The notes beneath the pieces are model-generated. The model did no database searches. It worked only from the letters and a program-made list of their open reading frames with translations, and was not told the DNA's origin. The position numbers were made by a program, and so were the translations under genes. A DNA stretch of 45,656 bases from Setaria digitata (lineage: Eukaryota > Nematoda > Chromadorea > Rhabditida > Setariidae): contig RCAB01000486.1 of the NCBI GenBank assembly GCA_003640385.1, forward strand, positions 1-45,656, written 5' to 3'. Shown here in pieces: positions 1-20,268 of the stretch; positions within the stretch are counted from its first letter, which is position 1; each line of letters opens with the position of its first letter.

Positions 1-15
1 AAAAAAAAAAAAAAA
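1..15. repeat. Poly-A at window start
   Basis: Fifteen A at the very edge, within the Drosha intron after the domain b exon. It abuts an acceptor-like ctgaaac (minus-strand cag), but reading it as an exon would give only Phe, so it is intronic or a sequence-end artefact. Confidence 0.7.
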
Positions 16-46
16 CTGAAACATTGAAATGTTGGCTAAAACTCAC

Positions 47-182
47 TCTGTTGCTAACCAAACATGTTCGCAGTATTGACAAGTGACCTTCGTGATGGTA
101 TGGAAAGTGTTTGTAAAGATAATCTGTAGTTATTAGTTGTAGAACCGTATCCCCAAGAAATTCCAAACGCTGATTGTGTCCT
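47..182 (-). other. drsh-1: Drosha RNase III domain b catalytic motif exon
   Basis: This exon encodes [16 protein letters not shown] and continues to a conserved segment ending LVSNR before a GTGAGT donor. The Glu and Asp of [12 protein letters not shown] motifs bind catalytic magnesium in RNase III enzymes; here the residues read RLEFLGD, so domain b looks active. It is the last Drosha exon inside the window. Confidence 0.9.
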
Positions 183-3100
183 CTGCAATACTTCGCAGAA
201 TTCAATCAAATTTATTTCTATTTATGAATGGTCCAAAACACTGAATGAAATTTTAAGAACTACAATTTACTCTTTAGAAACAAGAAAAAAAGAAAAAAGA
301 ACAGAGTCAAATACCCACAAAGTGAGATTATTAAAGCCAACATTTCTTCTAGTGAATGCTTTAGCAAGCACTCTGATATGTTTGAAAGTAACTCCGATAT
401 TTTTCTCCAGTTCTGTGAGCAGCTGAAGCGCTGGGACATCATTTATCAAATGACGATCTCCGTTTGGGTTATCTCGCTAAAAATCAAATATAGCGATTTA
501 GAATTCCAAACAATGTAAGTGAAGGAATTAAAAAAAAAAAAACGAAAGAAGAGCGTCATTTGTTACATTTACAGGTAAGGAGATCTGTTGTACTTTTCTT
601 TGCAGTAAAATACATCAGAAAAACATTTAATATTTCAAGGCATAAAAATTTGAAATCTTGAAAATAAAATGCAGATACGAAAAATTATTCTTGCTTGAAC
701 AAAAAAGAAAATTTAAGCAATATCCGAAAAAGTATTAAAGTATGAATCTCGTATACCTTTAAGGGATGATCTTCTAAATCAAACCATATAGAAAGTAATT
801 CTTTTGAATCACCAAACATAGCGTGGCCGAAAATTCTAAATAGGATCATTTAGCAAAAACTCTCACTTACAGAAAATGTGGTAGATATCACAGAAAAACA
901 AACAGACCTATCACATTCATCGATTCCGGCATCAAGATAAATTGCAGCCATCATTGCTTCAAAAGCATTTGCCATAGCATGTCTAAGATCCGATTCGTGA
1001 CATAAATCGGGTCCATGCGCATACAACATGAATTCGTCTAGGCCTATTTTCTAAAAAAAAAGTTTTCTTCCAAAAACTCAAACCAGCAACACTTCATCAT
1101 TCATTACTTCTGCATCTTGAATAAAAATTCAAAAAACCTTAGCAAGCACAGCTAAATTTTTATTCTGAACCATTGTCGAGCGATAAGTTGCTAGACCACC
1201 TTCATCAAGTTCACTGAACATGTAAAATAAATGAATAGTAGTAATAAATTCAATAACGGCGTCGCCCAAAAATTCTAGTCGTTCATTATGATTCAGTGGC
1301 GACTGTTCCGCTTTTTTCGAACCCAATTTCGACATTATCTCCATCAGTGTATGGAACCCTATAACATAATAAAAAAAAAGCTTGGAAAATTCTACTAATT
1401 GCAAGGAATCGCTATCACTAAGTGCAAATACCTCGCTTCTTAGCACTTAACTGCTGTTGTACCAGACGATCATGGACTCGTTGTTTGGAAGAACGTACAC
1501 CACAATTGTTAAGAGTATTACGAGCATGATCACTATTTGTACCATAATTTGTACGATAAGATGGATGTGTTAATGCCAGCTCCAAAAGTGAACGATTCTG
1601 TAAACCAGATAAAGTAGATGAGAATTTCCTTTCATTTTTTAGTAATAAAATTGATCATAATTGGATAACTAAGTAAAAAAAAGACATCACCTTGAAAACA
1701 TAGTGAATACGTTCCTGCTCGTATACTTCTAGAGACCACTGAAAACGCACGTGTGCGCATGCAAGAATTAGGAGTAGGCCGTGCTAAAATATTATGATTT
1801 GAACAAGCATTTTATTTTGACATATATTTAAATAAGATAGTTGAATTCAAAAACACACCTGCACAATATCAGGAAATAGTCCTGTACTGTAGAAATCACG
1901 GGATGATACTGACATTACAAAGTCACGCTTCAGCTGACTAAAGCACAAAAACCAATCAAATAAAATTTACGAATAAAAATTACAGAAGTGTGATAGAATT
2001 CTTCACTTTTTCACCACTTTTCTATTTTTACTTATTTGAAATAATTCAAACTGTAATCCTTCCAACCAGCAAAATAGTGGAACTAACTACCTGTCATTAC
2101 GTAGTGCTTTTAATTGAGAAGCTTTTTGTGCAAGCTTTCCTCGCTCTTCCGCACTTACACGTGGTTTCATGGCAAGAATTTTACGCATCCGCAAATACTC
2201 CTTTGACATTTTTTGGTACCTAAAATAGTATAGGCTTAACTAAAACTGTATCACTGCAATAGCATATGCAGTGTATGCAGAATAAAATAGAAGGCATAAA
2301 ACATTAGGAAATCACTCACTCTGCATTCGAATTATAGGTGTGAGAAGAAGGTCTAACACCAAAATGAGTAATCAGTGGAAAGAGAAGATCCAAATTGTTG
2401 GGTAGAAAATCAGGCCTATCAATAAGATCTGCTCGAATTGTCGATGGCCTCTGAAAGATTAAAAAAAGAACATAAAATAATTCCATGAACAGAAAATCTT
2501 ACATTTACCTTGCAAGAGACTAGTGAAAAATATGCCTACTCTCTATAACAAAATGTTAAATCCATAGGAATAATGTGATTCACAATTGAATTTACCTTAT
2601 TTGCATTCATTACTAAAGAACCACGCATGTTCTCTGCAAATTCACGAAACGCGTCAGCATTTTGTTTAAGTATTTGAGCTTCAGATTCTGTTAAAAGAGG
2701 ATGATAGCTCTCAATCAGATACATCATTACAACAGACATTGGCAGCAGCTCTTTTCCACCACCTGAAAATATCTTAGTTGTTACTTCGGAAATTTTGTAG
2801 CAAATTTTATAAAGGCAAACTTTATATAATGGTGGTAAAAAAGACTAATAAAGAAGAATGAAGCAAATAATACCTGGAAGGTTGAAAACAAATCTCGGCA
2901 TGCAGTGATAGTAAGGACATCCATCGATATTATCGAGAGGATATTTTTTCAAATCATACATTTCCATAATATCCATAAACAAATAATGATGAAATAGTTC
3001 CAAATCTTCCACTGTAAAATTCTGCAAAAAAAAAGTCTGTAAAATTTCCGAGGAATAAGAAGTTCAGCCGAAAAAGTTCAAATCTTTTATATCTTTGAAA

Positions 3101-6100
3101 AATTCCGTTCGAAATAATTTTGTATTTTTGCAAAAAAATTCAAAAATCTGTAAATGAAAAATAAAGGCAAAATTAGAGAAAGAAAAGAATAAATAAAAAT
3201 ATATGAATAAAAAAAAAACCGTTGGAATGTTTTCCTTCATAAATTTGATGTTGTATTCACTTGTCCATTTTGACAAAGGTGTTTGGGGAAAATTTGATGG
3301 GAGCGACTTATGAAAAAAGACGGAAAAGCCTTCCAACTCATAAATTTTATCGTGATAGCTGATTTTCGTTGAACGACGAGCAACGGTATTTGGATTAGGT
3401 TCAGTATAAAGTATATAGTGCCATAAGCGATGTGAATTACTATAAAAGTGAACACATTAATTGTATAACGTTAAAACGTTGTGACCTGCTACGCAGAAGA
3501 ACAGGAAAAAAGCCTATATGAATTCACCAATGTCAAAACAACTGCTTTTATATGCAGAAAAGTTGGCATGTTTTCAACTAGCCAAACTCTAATTACCTCG
3601 AATTTGGATCACATTTCTCAATGACAGTCTCTCCAGCATATTTATTATGACGTAAGCCGGATTTTTTAGCTGCCCACGAACAACGACATTCCGGCCCATC
3701 GTTCATTTGGCCAATTTCGTTAAAACAGAGATCACTATGTAGAATTGCTGGGTGATTACGCTTCCGAATTACCTGCAGGAAATGTTCTTGTAAGCTGCAA
3801 ATTTCAATGTTTAGAAAAAATATAAATGATAAAAAGTAAACGTAAATCACTTAAATTAACCTCTTGTTTCGCAACAGTGCTGTGTTTTTTGGATTCGCTC
3901 ATTTTCATATGATTGAGTTTGTCTTTACAGTCGGTTTGTTGTTCATCAGCAGATACGTTTTCACTTCTATCATCACTATCATCCATGCAATCTTCAGAAT
4001 CACAACTTTCTGATTCAGTTTCGGTGTCTGAATGATGACCACCTGAAAGTTCAGGATAATCTTAATCCTCATATATTCTTTCTAATACATTTTTGAAACA
4101 AAAAGCTCTGTTGAGTAAACGCCTAACACTAAACTGTTGCTGTGCTTTAATAGTTAACAAAAATTAGGACAATGAAACAAAAATATCTCACACTTGCAGT
4201 TATCATGAAATGCAAGAATATCTGGAGGATTTGACTTTGGCTGATTTTCCTTTTCTTTAGCGATTTTTTGTATGACCTCTCTTCTGAATCTCTCATGCAG
4301 CTTGTTCAATTCATTTGTAGCACAAGTCTCACCAACAGCATTCTGTAACTTCGAAATTAGAAGCAATCAACTATTTGAAAAAATATCCATTCGTTTTAAA
4401 AGTGAGAAAAATAAAGTTTTGGGCAGAATCCTATGATTAAAATAAAAGGCATACAGTGCAATAAAATTTTTCTTCAGGAATGCATTGTGAATAGCACCCA
4501 CTCACTGCAACGGTCTGTTCAATCTGATCAACTTCGTCGTCAGTATCACTCAATATTGTGTCGACAAAATCATCTTTTGTCAATTTCTGCCAACGCGGCA
4601 CATCTTCCCTGGCTAAACATGATTAATATTCCGTGTAATAACTTGAAATATTTCATGCTCGTCTCTTCAAATCTATTATTCCTTGATTAATTTATTGAAT
4701 TTACTGGAAAGTGAATTTTCTTTTAATCCCAAAAAAAGGAAAAAAAAAAATCAACGAGAAAAATAAAGAACAACCTTGTTCTGAATCACTTTCGCCACTA
4801 CTAGATTCATCACGTTTTCGTTTCCTACGTCGCCTTTTAGTTGCCTTCCAATTTTCACTCTTTTTTCTATGCTCTTCTTTATTACCGGCACAACTAAACA
4901 AAATAAGTTACAGCTAAAATTTTAAATAAGATTTTGGAAAACTAGATTAGAGAACTAAACTCCATTAATAATTACAAAATAGGGTTATCAACCAATCTAG
5001 TTAAGTATGAATCTTAGCTATTCTAACTATGTAGTTAATTTACTTACTTAAAATCATCATCACTGATATTTACTGTTTCCGATGGAGATATCCCACAATC
5101 AGATAATGAGGAATGAATATTAATATCGGACGTTCCAACTTCTCGAGCAAGCAAATTCTGAAAAATTAAGGTAAGAAAAGTACCAAGAAGACTGTGGAAT
5201 AAAAAAGCTTGTAAGTACAGTAATGCAACGAGCTTTCTTAGAAAACTTCACAGATATTAAAACAATAATGACCTGCTTTGCTGTAATACGAGAAACATCT
5301 CTGAGACTGGGTAGCGACCTGCTGCTTTTACTTCCTGGAGGTCTTATGACTTGCGATCTTTCGACTGTTGACGACCAATGGTACCTTTCTAAATTATCAT
5401 TTAGCACCAAATACAATTCTCTAATGAATACATACATATGACTAATACGGATACACATTAAAGGCGAGTAGTAAAAATTCACCACTAACCCATGTCAGAA
5501 AACAGAGGTCTTGGACATCCAACAATATTTCGGCGTGCTCGATAGTGAAGATCAGATATCTGAAAATGACACCTGGAGTTACGACAAAAATAATCACTCT
5601 TTCTGGAAAGAATTTTGAAAAACAAGCTGTACCTGATCTGTCGAGTTGGATACGGGAAGTAATGGCCTTAATCCAAACAGATTAGATGATGAGGTGTGTG
5701 AAACGATTAATGGAGGAACAACCGGCTGTCCGCTTGTGGAAGGTAGCATATTAGTTGCAGCTGAAATTAAAAATTTTATTCCAAGATTTTTAAAGGCATC
5801 CCCTATACATGAATGTTAGTGAATGTGAGAACGATTATCTCAATGGAAAATTAATGAATGAAACAAAATATCTGATTTTTTGTGCATTTTCGTTTTTCTT
5901 TAATATTTAATGCACAAAACGTAACAATCACTGTCGATACAAATGGAAACATTCGGATATTCCGGTGATAAATAGAAGTACAAGAAAGTAAAATCATCGA
6001 AAAAAAAAAAATCGTTCCCCATTAGATTGTATCGATACTATTATAATAAAAAAAAAGTAAACATTCAGAAAAGTAAGAAAAGAAGGAAAGATGGAAATTT

Positions 6101-6459
6101 AAATTTTTAAAATTTTTTTTTAAACTTTTTAACGTAATAATTAAAAAGCAGTTCACAGGAATTATTCAGTTCAATTATTTTTGGAAGTTCCGATGTACAA
6201 ACCATGATAACATTATTTTCTTGTGGACTCGCAAAAAAAATAGCGAAATTGATTTTGCATTTAAAAAAAACCTTTGTCAATTCTCTCGAGCGACACCTAC
6301 TATCATCTCTCAAGCTTCCATGCTTTTAAGCAGTGATATAACGCTACCTGGTGAACTACTGCCGCCAAATTTCGGGGCTTCTGGAGTCAGAGAAGGGCGG
6401 ACTACTTGCTGCGGCAAATTGATCCGCGGTAAATTTGGACCAGCGTTTGGAAACATCAT
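47..6459 (-). CDS. drsh-1: Drosha, RNase III of the Microprocessor complex (3' end beyond window)
   Basis: Drosha is the nuclear endonuclease that, with DGCR8/Pasha, crops primary microRNA transcripts to hairpin precursors. Twenty-three exons join without a phase break to give 1,047 codons. In order: a Pro/Ser-rich N-terminus (about residues 1-100), a basic/acidic low-complexity part with a KRRRRKRKR run (about 185-200), the central domain (about 254-740) with Cys-rich pieces NCKC and ECRCS that look like its zinc sites, RNase III domain a with [12 protein letters not shown] (about residue 824) and the later acidic patch [13 protein letters not shown], and the start of domain b with [12 protein letters not shown] (about residue 1003). 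Both metal-binding signature motifs are intact. The rest of domain b and the dsRNA-binding domain lie left of the window. The ATG at 6459 was chosen because an in-frame TAG sits seven codons upstream and no ATG lies between. An ATG at 5749 behind a tttcag acceptor is a possible shorter start, but the phase match to exon 1 favours the longer protein. Confidence 0.95.
1138..1358 (-). other. drsh-1: Drosha RNase III domain a catalytic motif exon
   Basis: Encodes the domain a signature [16 protein letters not shown] followed by [17 protein letters not shown], a strongly conserved Drosha stretch. The companion acidic residues are in the next exon (908-1050), within [13 protein letters not shown]. 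Confidence 0.92.
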
Positions 6460-6477
6460 TAAACAGTTAATCCAGAT

Positions 6478-6479
6478 CT
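6478..6479 (-). promoter_or_regulatory. Candidate trans-splice (or 5' UTR) acceptor of Drosha
   Basis: On the minus strand the sequence gttgtatgtttag ends here, 18 nt before the Drosha ATG. A T-rich stretch and AG this close to the start codon is what spliced-leader acceptors look like in nematodes. The same TAG is also the in-frame stop that bounds the coding start. An ordinary 5' UTR intron would look the same. Confidence 0.4.
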
Positions 6480-6977
6480 AAACATACAACAAAGTTATGA
6501 AACACCAATTTTTTTTCGTACCAAATCGTTTTTCTACACAGTAAACTTTCTCCAGAAATTAGAATGCAATCAAAAAACAAACCTCTTGATTTTTTTTTTT
6601 TTTTTTTTGATGAAATAGGTAAGACAAACAACAGATCTAGATACAGCATGATTTTAAGCAATGCGAAATATTTTATTCAAAACCAATATATCAAAAAACT
6701 ATCAAATAAAGAGTTTAAACTTAATTAAGTAACGAAGAAGTAGAGAGCAGAGAAAAAAATGCATATAGAGAAATCATTCTACAAATGAGAATGGAAAGAA
6801 ATAAAGATATCACAATGTTACCAGATATTTAAATGACGGGACAAATCGGAAGCAGAATGAATTGAGCGCTCAAGTGATAACAGTGAAAGATTACTTCTGT
6901 GTAAGAAAAAAAACAAAAAGAAAACATAGTTTAAAGCAACATGGGTGTTCTTAAGCCATAGAGGAATGGATGTCAGC
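6480..6977 (-). other. Spacer between RAD50 stop and Drosha start
   Basis: About 500 nt without recognisable exons. It should hold the RAD50 3' UTR, a candidate AATAAA at 6672-6677 (minus strand) and a long T run (plus strand, about 6591-6608). The small reading frames here have no recognisable similarity. Confidence 0.6.
6672..6677 (-). terminator. Candidate polyadenylation signal AATAAA of RAD50
   Basis: The hexamer AATAAA on the minus strand lies about 300 nt past the RAD50 stop and about 210 nt before the Drosha start. AATAAA is frequent by chance in such AT-rich DNA. Confidence 0.35.
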
Positions 6978-15617
<8,640 letters not shown>

Positions 15618-16759
15618 CTCTTTCAGCACCTTTACATGCTACAAATTGTATTACAATATCCGAACACGTGCAGTCGTCATTCACACCTACTGCTTAACTT
15701 TTCCTTAGATTCCTCACGTATCTACGCATTCATTATACCGTCATACTTCTAAAACACTCCAACTTCACTTTTCCACTAGCAATGGTCTACAGAAGCTTCG
15801 GTAATTTCATGTCAAGGGAAATCCGTTACTCAAATTTAGTAACCGCAAAATACCCTCTGCTACCGTGTGCGTACGCGTTTGTGCGTGCGTGTTCATTTGT
15901 ACCTGCTTTCTGTCTGCTTACAGTTGTAAGTGCTCGACGCCTTGCGTGTGTGCATCTATATGTCCATGAACACGTACGTACTCGTATATAGATGTTCGTT
16001 TGACCGAATTTTCCGGATGACGAACAAGAATCAAATCAGGTGCTACACTGAAGTGTGGCTGTGAACGAGAAGATAGTCAAGTTGAAGGCTTGCCTTAAGA
16101 AAGTACTTGGAAGATCGTATATTATGAAAGACCAAAGTCAGAAAGCTGGGAAGAAATAGGCTAAATCGTACAAATAAATAGCGACCGCTCTATGTTTAGA
16201 GACGCCTTGAAGACGACTGTATTTCTTGTGCTGGCCTCCAAAATGCTACAGTCGAAGTACTGCGTACATAAAAAAAGGAAATAAATTATTTCCTGTAGAA
16301 AATAATAAACTGCAACCAGTCACAGGTAAGACTCTCGTCCCGTTTCCTTCAATTGGTCACTCATTTAATTATTTATTGTTTTCTTAGAGAGATGCAATGC
16401 CACCAGGAGTTGGTTTTCAGTGATCTAGGACTCAACTATCACCCTGCAGTATCTTTTTTTCTTTTTTGAAGAGAACTCTGTTTGAGGAAGAAACTCTTGA
16501 ACTCGTAATGTTCATGAACTTCAGCAAAAAGGGCTGAATAGGCCTCATGGAACTCTTAGGTTATTAGAAAATGTTTCGAGGTTACCTGACTCGGAGTTAT
16601 CGAAATGGAGGTATCAGAAGATATCTAGTATTTTATGAAGTTTAATTTTATTTATGGTTGTAGCTTAAAACGTTTGTGATTCACTTTCAGATCGATTGAT
16701 TTGTATGCTCCCATAAAATCACAAAACGTTCAAAAAGTTTGTACAGCCTATGATAAACC

Positions 16760-16773
16760 TATATATTGATATA

Positions 16774-16808
<35 letters not shown>
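16760..16808. repeat. TA-rich microsatellite
   Basis: A run of mostly alternating T and A with a few interruptions, in the spacer downstream of MAX-1. Confidence 0.85.
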
Positions 16809-16812
<4 letters not shown>

Positions 16813-16963
16813 GCTATCAGTTTGGCAGATTTGTCCCAAAAAATGAAGAAGGAGGAGGTTATGGATTTCTTGCCGATTGGAAAACTAGGAGAAATATGCT
16901 TGATGTTATGCATTTCAAAAAATAGTGAAAGAAGAACGATATCATTCGGTAGCATACCTCCTC

Positions 16964-16969
16964 TTTATT
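16964..16969 (-). terminator. Candidate polyadenylation signal AATAAA of MAX-1
   Basis: AATAAA on the minus strand about 100 nt after the MAX-1 stop codon, a normal nematode distance. Confidence 0.5.
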
Positions 16970-17069
16970 AATAATTAGTGAAATTATGGGCACTTTCCTC
17001 ATAAACGTAACAATGAGCAGGCGAAAAAGTCACAAAAAATTATATATCAATATTCAAAGCTGTACATGA

Positions 17070-20000
17070 TCAAGAGTTCCGTGTAGAAAGCTTCCAAATT
17101 AATTTCTGGCACCGGATATATTCTGCCAAATGACACGTAAGCTGAAAATCAGGTATTTATTCCCATTTTTTTCATTTTATCAAGTTATTCTCTTAGCATG
17201 AGTTCTATGAGATTTCAAATGTTCTCAACAAAAATTTCGTCCAAAAAGTGCGCGTGTCGCTTTTAGAACTCATCCAAAACTCAGATTTGAACTCATAGTG
17301 AGAAATTCGAGAATATATAGGAAAACAACATTAATAACCTGGTCAATATTTCTTAAAGGCATTGAAAAAGTCAATCTCTCTCGAGCCGTTTCTTCAGGAT
17401 GGGCTTGAGGTGGAAGTACTCTCTCAATAGTGAGCATAAAATCATTGTGATAACCACCGAAAGAAACTAGTCGATGGTAAGGAATAGTTCTTATGAGATC
17501 CTGCAAATTTGAACAAAATAATTCTGGAGTCATTCACAAAAGATATTATAATAAATTATAATTGTCATCAAAAGTCCCATAATAATTAGATTATATGTCG
17601 TCGATATACCAGAGAAAAATTTCAAAAAGCTTGAACTGTTCGCTTCAAGGATGTAAAATACAAAACAGTGTTTCCACTGCAATTCATGCAATTCACTGTG
17701 TGGCACTAAAAATTTTGAGTTTTCCTATGATAAATATCACTATGGTGAAGTATTTTGTACATTCAGCGACAATTTAAAGATCAAAAGATTACTCACAAGC
17801 TGACGAAAAGTAAGTAAATGGACTCCTTGATCATTAAGTGCAATAAACAAACTCTCGTCATTACGCATCTTCATTCGTGCTTCAGTTATAAATGATCCAA
17901 AAAAGCGCCATTTCCGTAATACAACTAATATCATGCGAATGCAATCCACTGTTGAAGTGCCTCGTAACTGCGACCAGTTCGTTTCGAGATTTAATCTGAA
18001 ACCCATTTTTAAAAACTTGAATATTTAAAAATGTTTATTCGATATTTAAATTGATATTGAAAAAAATATATATTGCAATTCTAATTTAACCTAACCTTAA
18101 CAATCTTTCGCAACCAACATCGAGCAGTTTTGAAGGATAATAAGAGGTTATAATTTCACGGAATTGGTCATCGGATACCGTTTCCATGTCACCATACTTC
18201 AGCTAGAACATAAGTTATCGTAAGAGTATAGTAGTAAGTTAATCAAAGTCTGATAGATGGATTTTGCTAGAAAAGTCTATACCTGTGCATAAACAGCTGC
18301 TAATTCCTCTGCTAATTCACTGCTCAGCGGTACTCTACCAGCAACAATTTCACTAGCCATTCGATGTACCAAAAATGCACGCTCCATCGATGTTTCCGAG
18401 GAGACCAGATGACTCCAGTACTGTCTTTGTCGCATTGACAACTTTATTCGAGCAACATCTTCAGTAACACGTCCACATTTATTGTCCATCAATTCACGCT
18501 CCCAACGTGATATACAGTCACATAACTGAAAAACAACCCAGTTCTCAGGAAGCACTAATAGCATCAATTCTTTTCGACAATTTAAAGAAATTTTTAGAAA
18601 ACCAAATTGCACCATCACAATTATATGCTCTGAATTTACCTTCTGTTTATTTTTCAAAAGAAGATAAAAATTCCGTTCAAGGGGATCCTCCACGTACAAA
18701 GCATAACCACTTAAAAGTGCAGGTCGCAAGCCACATTTCAGACACAGAGTTGATAAACAATCTCTAATGAGCGTGGAACCATCGAAGTCAATAACCTTAG
18801 AAGTTTTATAGATTAACGATCTTAAATGCTCCTTTTGTTAATAATCAAGATATTGAAAAGACTCTTAGTTTTTCAAAAATTATTTCATAAGAAAGATTAT
18901 CGAAAACCTATTTCTCATAATAGCGAGAAAACCTGATGCATTCATGACGATACTGAACTGATAAAATATCTATCTTCCAATAACGTACTTGATACTCATT
19001 AGTTGGTAATAGTACTGGGATGCTATGAGGCATATTGGTTGAAGTCGGGTCTCTGGTTAATATAGAAATTGCTTCAAGTTTACTTGGCCCTTCTGTTCGT
19101 CCATGTGCTTTTAGACAACGATTAAAAGCACGCAAACAATATAATGCAAAATTACCTTCATCACATCTGAAGGGAATTATTGTAAAAGTAAGAAATATTT
19201 TATGACTTATATGTAACACTAAAATATAGCTCCTAAGAGTATATTCCAATTGTATTTGAAAATGAAAAACTAACTTATAGAAACAATCAATAATTTAAAG
19301 TACTAAAAAGGATGGAGCAAAAGGAAATGTTAAATCGAAACCTTTTCCCACTCCACCGCTCGATATGGCGACGAAGTAACCACAAAAGCGAATATTGTCG
19401 GGGAGTAAATAAAGGTGTTGTTAAAGCCATTAATTTCCAAGCCTAAAAGGAAGAATCATTCTTATTCTACATAATGAATGGAAATTTTTAAGTAGTGAAA
19501 TATGCATTACATAAATTCATCTTGAATGCTATTTTTGAAAAGCTATTTTGACTATATGTGCTCCTCAATAAATACTATAATACTATTCTTACAATTCTCC
19601 AATTCCTTCGAAAAAAAAAAACAAGCGATCTTGAAAGATGGGAATATGTACCTGAATCCCATATGGCATTGAACCACACGTAAGTTTTATCAGATTAGCA
19701 TAAAGCTCATTTTTTAGTAAGTCACTAGACATCGCTGTAGTAAGAATATTTTGCGCGAGATCAATATGGTACTGCACCCCCGTTGGTCTCATCAAAACTG
19801 ACGTAAACATAAAGCATGCTCGACCGAGTTCAAGCGCCTTCTTTTTAAGTGTTTCATCCAGTACTGTTGTTAACGTTTCTTTCGGTTTTTCTTCACATGT
19901 CGTCAGAAGTACGTCATTCCACAATGTATCCTCTGCAGGGTAAAAATACAACACGATTAAATGAGCCATTTTCACAATTTTTTTCTTCCCTTCAATAAAC

Positions 20001-20233
20001 TGGAAAAAAAGCAGAAAAATCAAAAATTTGCAGTTTTTTAAATTTAAAATAAATTTTCTCCTTTCCTTTCCCACACCAACTGTTGTATAGTTTTAAAATT
20101 TCTAGTAAATATAAAGTAGAAAATAAAGAAACTGCATAATTAAATACAAAAAGCACCAGGAAATTTAATTTTTATTGAGAGCTTTATATATATACATGTA
20201 TATAAAGCTCTCAATAAAAATTTATTACGTCCC

Positions 20234-20268
<35 letters not shown>

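Larger units (their letters stand above)
47..6459 (-). other. drsh-1: Exon map of the Drosha model
   Basis: Exons 5' to 3' on the minus strand: 6459-6348, 5760-5633, 5559-5490, 5388-5273, 5157-5048, 4893-4775, 4612-4506, 4342-4192, 4042-3861, 3772-3597, 3439-3220, 3021-2874, 2762-2596, 2450-2320, 2219-2091, 1937-1859, 1783-1691, 1597-1432, 1358-1138, 1050-908, 835-757, 476-319, 182-47. Every junction uses GT-AG and the phases agree throughout. The largest intron is the first (5761-6347). In two places the site was decided by protein similarity: the exon ending at 319 stops before GTGGGT so that the next exon restores LGHNQ, and the exon beginning at 1937 uses the first of two AGs because the second gives a stop. 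Confidence 0.85.
15618..17069. other. Spacer between MAX-1 stop and RAD50 start
   Basis: About 1.45 kb with no exon I can support. It should contain the RAD50 promoter/outron and the MAX-1 3' UTR. Features seen: GT/CG-rich alternation near 15860-15975, a candidate AATAAA for MAX-1 at 16964-16969 (minus) and a TA microsatellite near 16760-16808. Confidence 0.6.
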
